DNA of 64,000 nucleotides from Pantoea cypripedii (GTDB lineage Bacteria; Pseudomonadota; Gammaproteobacteria; Enterobacterales; Enterobacteriaceae): NCBI RefSeq assembly GCF_002095535.1, contig NZ_MLJI01000001.1, positions 505,604 to 569,603 of the forward strand, read 5' to 3'. Shown piece by piece: positions 61,387 to 64,000 of this stretch (position 1 is its first letter; each line of letters starts with the position of its first letter). The notes under the pieces were generated by a model. It saw only the letters and a program-made list of their open reading frames with translations, ran no database searches and was not told where the DNA came from. The position numbers and the translations under genes were made by a program.

Positions 61387-62376
61387 ATGCGCCAGACTCG
61401 TGCACTCGCAGGATCAGGGATGCTGCTGGTGCTCCTTATTGCCCTCAGTTTGATGCTGGGAGCAAAATCTATCTCTTTTTCCGATGTTTATCATTCGCTT
61501 ATCTCAACCTGTTCTGACGCGGATTGCGTGATTGTGCGCGATGCGCGTCTGCCACGTACGCTGGCCGGATTGCTGGCAGGCGTTGCTCTGGGGCTGGCGG
61601 GGGCGTTGATGCAAAGCCTGACGCGCAACCCGCTGGCCGATCCGGGGATTCTGGGGGTGAACGCCGGGGCGGGTTTCGCCGTGGTGCTGGGCATTGCGCT
61701 GTTTGGTGCCGACACACCGGTCGCATGGCTCGGATTTGCTTTTGGCGGCGCGCTACTGGCTTCGCTGCTGGTGGCGATGACCGGCGCGATTGGTGGCGGA
61801 CGCGTGAATCCGGTGCGTCTGACTCTGGCGGGGGTGGCGCTGGGGGCGGTGCTGGAAGGGTTAACCTCGGGGATTTCGCTGCTCAATCCTGACATCTACG
61901 ATCATCTGCGTTTCTGGCACAGCGGTTCGCTGGATATCCGCAATTTCACCATTTTGCGTACCCTGTTTCCGGCGGTGCTGGTGGGCAGCGTGGTGGCCTT
62001 TTGCCTGTCGCAGGCGCTTAACAGCCTGAGTATGGGGGGCGATATGGCGACGGCACTGGGAACCCGCGTGGCGCGTACCCAGCTGCTTGGGCTGCTGGCG
62101 ATAGCGCTGCTGTGCGGCGCGGCAACGGCAGCGGTCGGGCCGATCGCTTTTCTCGGTTTAATGACGCCGCATCTGGCACGCTGGCTGGTGGGCAATGACC
62201 ATCGCTGGTTGCTACCTGCCACCGCGCTGCTGACGCCGATCCTGTTATTAGCCGCAGATATTATTGGTCGCCTGCTGGTACCTGGTGAGCTGCGGGTGTC
62301 CATCGTCACCGCGATGCTTGGCGCGCCAATGTTGATCGTGCTAGTACGACGCAAATTAGGGCGAGGTGCGGTATGA
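61387..62376 (+). CDS. fepD: Ferric-enterobactin ABC permease FepD
   Basis: One of two FecCD-type permease subunits, 329 residues with about ten helices. Visible blocks: RDARLPRTLAGLLAGVALGLAG, LADPGILGVNAGAGFAVV, and GPIAFLGLMTPHLARWLVG, the ATPase-contacting loop. It overlaps fepG by 4 bp (ATGA). Confidence 0.96.
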   Translation: MRQTRALAGSGMLLVLLIALSLMLGAKSISFSDVYHSLISTCSDADCVIVRDARLPRTLAGLLAGVALGLAGALMQSLTRNPLADPGILGVNAGAGFAVVLGIALFGADTPVAWLGFAFGGALLASLLVAMTGAIGGGRVNPVRLTLAGVALGAVLEGLTSGISLLNPDIYDHLRFWHSGSLDIRNFTILRTLFPAVLVGSVVAFCLSQALNSLSMGGDMATALGTRVARTQLLGLLAIALLCGAATAAVGPIAFLGLMTPHLARWLVGNDHRWLLPATALLTPILLLAADIIGRLLVPGELRVSIVTAMLGAPMLIVLVRRKLGRGAV

Positions 62377-63344
62377 CGCGGCGCGCACTGATGAATTCGC
62401 TCTGGCTGCTGCTGGGCTGCGGACTGCTGGCTTTTCTGGCGCTGACGCGTGGCGCACTGCCGATCAGCGGTGAACAGGTGTGGCAGGTGCTGCTGGGTGA
62501 GGGTGCCAGCAACGTAAAACTGATTCTGCTGGAATGGCGCTTGCCGCGTGTGCTGATGGCGTTGCTGATTGGCGCAGCGCTCGGCATCAGCGGCGCGATT
62601 TTCCAGTCGCTGCTGCGTAACCCGCTCGGCAGCCCTGATATTTTGGGTTTTAACACCGGAGCCTATAGCGGTGTGCTGGTGGCGCTGGTGCTGTTTAATC
62701 AAAATGCCTCGGCAATGACCCTTGCCGCGCTGCTGGGCGGCATTATCACCGCAGCGCTGGTGTATCTGTTTGCCTGGCGTAATGGCGTAGAAACCTTTCG
62801 TTTGATTATTGTCGGCATCAGCGTGCGTGCCTTGCTGATGGCGCTCAACAGCTGGCTGATTATCAGCGCGTCGCTCGAATCTGCGGTCAGCGCCGGTTTA
62901 TGGAGTGCCGGGTCGCTCAACGGCATCACCTGGGCGAAGACACCGCCGGTGATTGCCGTGTTATTGCTGAGTCTGCTGCTGGTGGCGCTGCTGGCACGCC
63001 GGATGCGTCTGCTGGAGATGGGGGATGACACCGCCTGTGCGCTTGGCGTACCGGTGGAGCGCAGCCGCCTGTGGTTAATGCTGCTTGGTGTGGTGCTGAC
63101 CGCAGCCTCGACTGCACTGGTCGGACCGATTTCGTTTATTGCCTTGCTGGCACCGCAGATAGCCCGTCGTCTCGGCGGCGGTATGCCGCTGACCGCGCTG
63201 TGCGGTGCGTTGCTATTGATCGCTGCGGATTTTGCCGCGCAGCATCTGTTCCTGCCTTATCAATTGCCGGTTGGCGTGATTACCGTCAGCCTCGGTGGAC
63301 TTTATCTGATTGCTTTACTGGTGCGGGAGGCGCGACGCCAATGA
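62373..63344 (+). CDS. fepG: Ferric-enterobactin ABC permease FepG
   Basis: Second permease subunit, paired with FepD. It has 323 residues with FecCD blocks EWRLPRVLMALLIGAALGISG, LGSPDILGFNTGAYSGVLVA and GPISFIALLAPQIARRLGG. It overlaps fepC by 4 bp. Confidence 0.96.
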   Translation: MTRRALMNSLWLLLGCGLLAFLALTRGALPISGEQVWQVLLGEGASNVKLILLEWRLPRVLMALLIGAALGISGAIFQSLLRNPLGSPDILGFNTGAYSGVLVALVLFNQNASAMTLAALLGGIITAALVYLFAWRNGVETFRLIIVGISVRALLMALNSWLIISASLESAVSAGLWSAGSLNGITWAKTPPVIAVLLLSLLLVALLARRMRLLEMGDDTACALGVPVERSRLWLMLLGVVLTAASTALVGPISFIALLAPQIARRLGGGMPLTALCGALLLIAADFAAQHLFLPYQLPVGVITVSLGGLYLIALLVREARRQ

Positions 63345-64000
63345 CCGAAATTCCTTCACGTCTCTATGGCGAAGGGCTGACGCTGGGCTACGACAAAAAA
63401 GTGGTGGCGGAGAATTTGTCGGTGGCGATCCCGGAAGGGGAGCTGACGGTGATTATCGGCCCCAATGCCTGCGGCAAATCGACCCTGCTACGCACCCTGA
63501 GTCGCCTTAATCCTCCGCTGAAAGGCCAGGTTTTTCTTGATGGTGAAGCCATCAATCGTTATCCCACGAAAGAAGTGGCGCGCCGTCTCGGCCTGTTGCC
63601 GCAAAGTTCCAACGCCCCGGCGGGGATCAGCGTTACTGAGCTGGTAGCGCGTGGTCGCTATCCGCATCAGCAGCTGTTTGGCCGCTGGCGTGCCGAAGAT
63701 GAAGCGGCGGTGCAGCAGGCGATGCTGGCGACCGGCGTGGCTGATCTGGCGCAGCAGCAGGTGGATACGCTCTCCGGTGGGCAGCGTCAGCGAGTGTGGA
63801 TTGCCATGGTGCTGGCACAGCAGACGCCGTTACTGCTGCTGGATGAACCGACCACCTGGCTGGATATCACCCATCAGATTGAACTGCTGGAGTTGATGCA
63901 GGATCTTAATCAGCAGCACGGGCGTTCGCTGGTGGTGGTGCTGCATGACCTCAATCATGCCTGTCGGTATGCCACGCACCTGATTGCGATGCGCCATGGG
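63341..64000 (+). CDS. fepC: Ferric-enterobactin ABC ATPase FepC (cut by the right edge)
   Basis: ATPase driving FepDG. The first 220 codons are present: Walker A GPNACGKS (40-47), signature LSGGQRQR (144-151), Walker B PLLLLDEPTTWLD and the H-loop LHDLNHA. About 45 residues should remain beyond the window. The rest of the enterobactin set (entF, fes, fepA, entD) is not seen and may lie further right. Confidence 0.95.
   Translation, partial: MTEIPSRLYGEGLTLGYDKKVVAENLSVAIPEGELTVIIGPNACGKSTLLRTLSRLNPPLKGQVFLDGEAINRYPTKEVARRLGLLPQSSNAPAGISVTELVARGRYPHQQLFGRWRAEDEAAVQQAMLATGVADLAQQQVDTLSGGQRQRVWIAMVLAQQTPLLLLDEPTTWLDITHQIELLELMQDLNQQHGRSLVVVLHDLNHACRYATHLIAMRHG

Overview
The window reads as chromosome of a gamma-proteobacterium of the order Enterobacterales. 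Nearly every housekeeping protein is close in length and sequence to its E. coli counterpart, but the gene order is broken in several places. The mix of an enterobactin locus, a secreted chitinase and missing E. coli neighbours (frd, ampC, yhbE, elbB, yhcC) points to the Erwiniaceae (Pantoea/Erwinia-like). That family assignment is inference; no 16S gene is present.

Layout. 1-12.7 kb: tRNA-Phe and the E. coli 94-min block: yjdC-dsbD-cutA-dcuA-aspA, fxsA, groES-groEL, yjeI, epmB/efp, ecnA-ecnB, epmA. These cover periplasmic disulfide reduction, C4-dicarboxylate/aspartate metabolism, chaperonin, and EF-P with its lysine-modifying enzymes. At about 12.75 kb the order jumps to the E. coli 72-min block: degS-degQ, zapG/zapE, rplM-rpsI, sspA-sspB. 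19.7-29.1 kb is accessory: a three-module GH18 chitinase, then an apparent two-gene operon. That operon pairs an 1843-residue glutamate-synthase-like protein with a CysJ-like diflavin reductase, and it occupies the place where gltBD lies in E. coli. 30-47 kb is conserved again: arcB with the ArcZ sRNA on the opposite strand, mtgA, the rpoN-hpf-ptsN-rapZ-npr genes, kdsD-kdsC-lptC-lptA-lptB (LPS synthesis and export), mlaFEDCB (outer-membrane lipid asymmetry), ibaG and murA. 47-50.8 kb holds sfsB, ispB, rplU-rpmA and obgE. 51.1-53.9 kb is an isolated AT-rich gene for a 950-residue SET-domain protein with six C-terminal repeats. From 54 kb to the right edge runs a Fur-regulated catecholate siderophore locus: entCEBAH, fepB, entS and fepDGC (fepC cut by the edge).

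The two best candidates for undescribed biology are the SET-repeat protein and the GltB-like/diflavin-reductase pair. The first looks like a eukaryote-type lysine methyltransferase joined to an unrecognised repeat array. The second looks like a glutamate-synthase-like enzyme wired to an electron donor other than GltD. ArcZ could be identified directly from its conserved 3' half and terminator. Starts were reset wherever the longest reading frame disagreed with the ribosome site or with the family's usual N terminus. All homology statements come from reading the protein sequences against remembered families; no database search was run.
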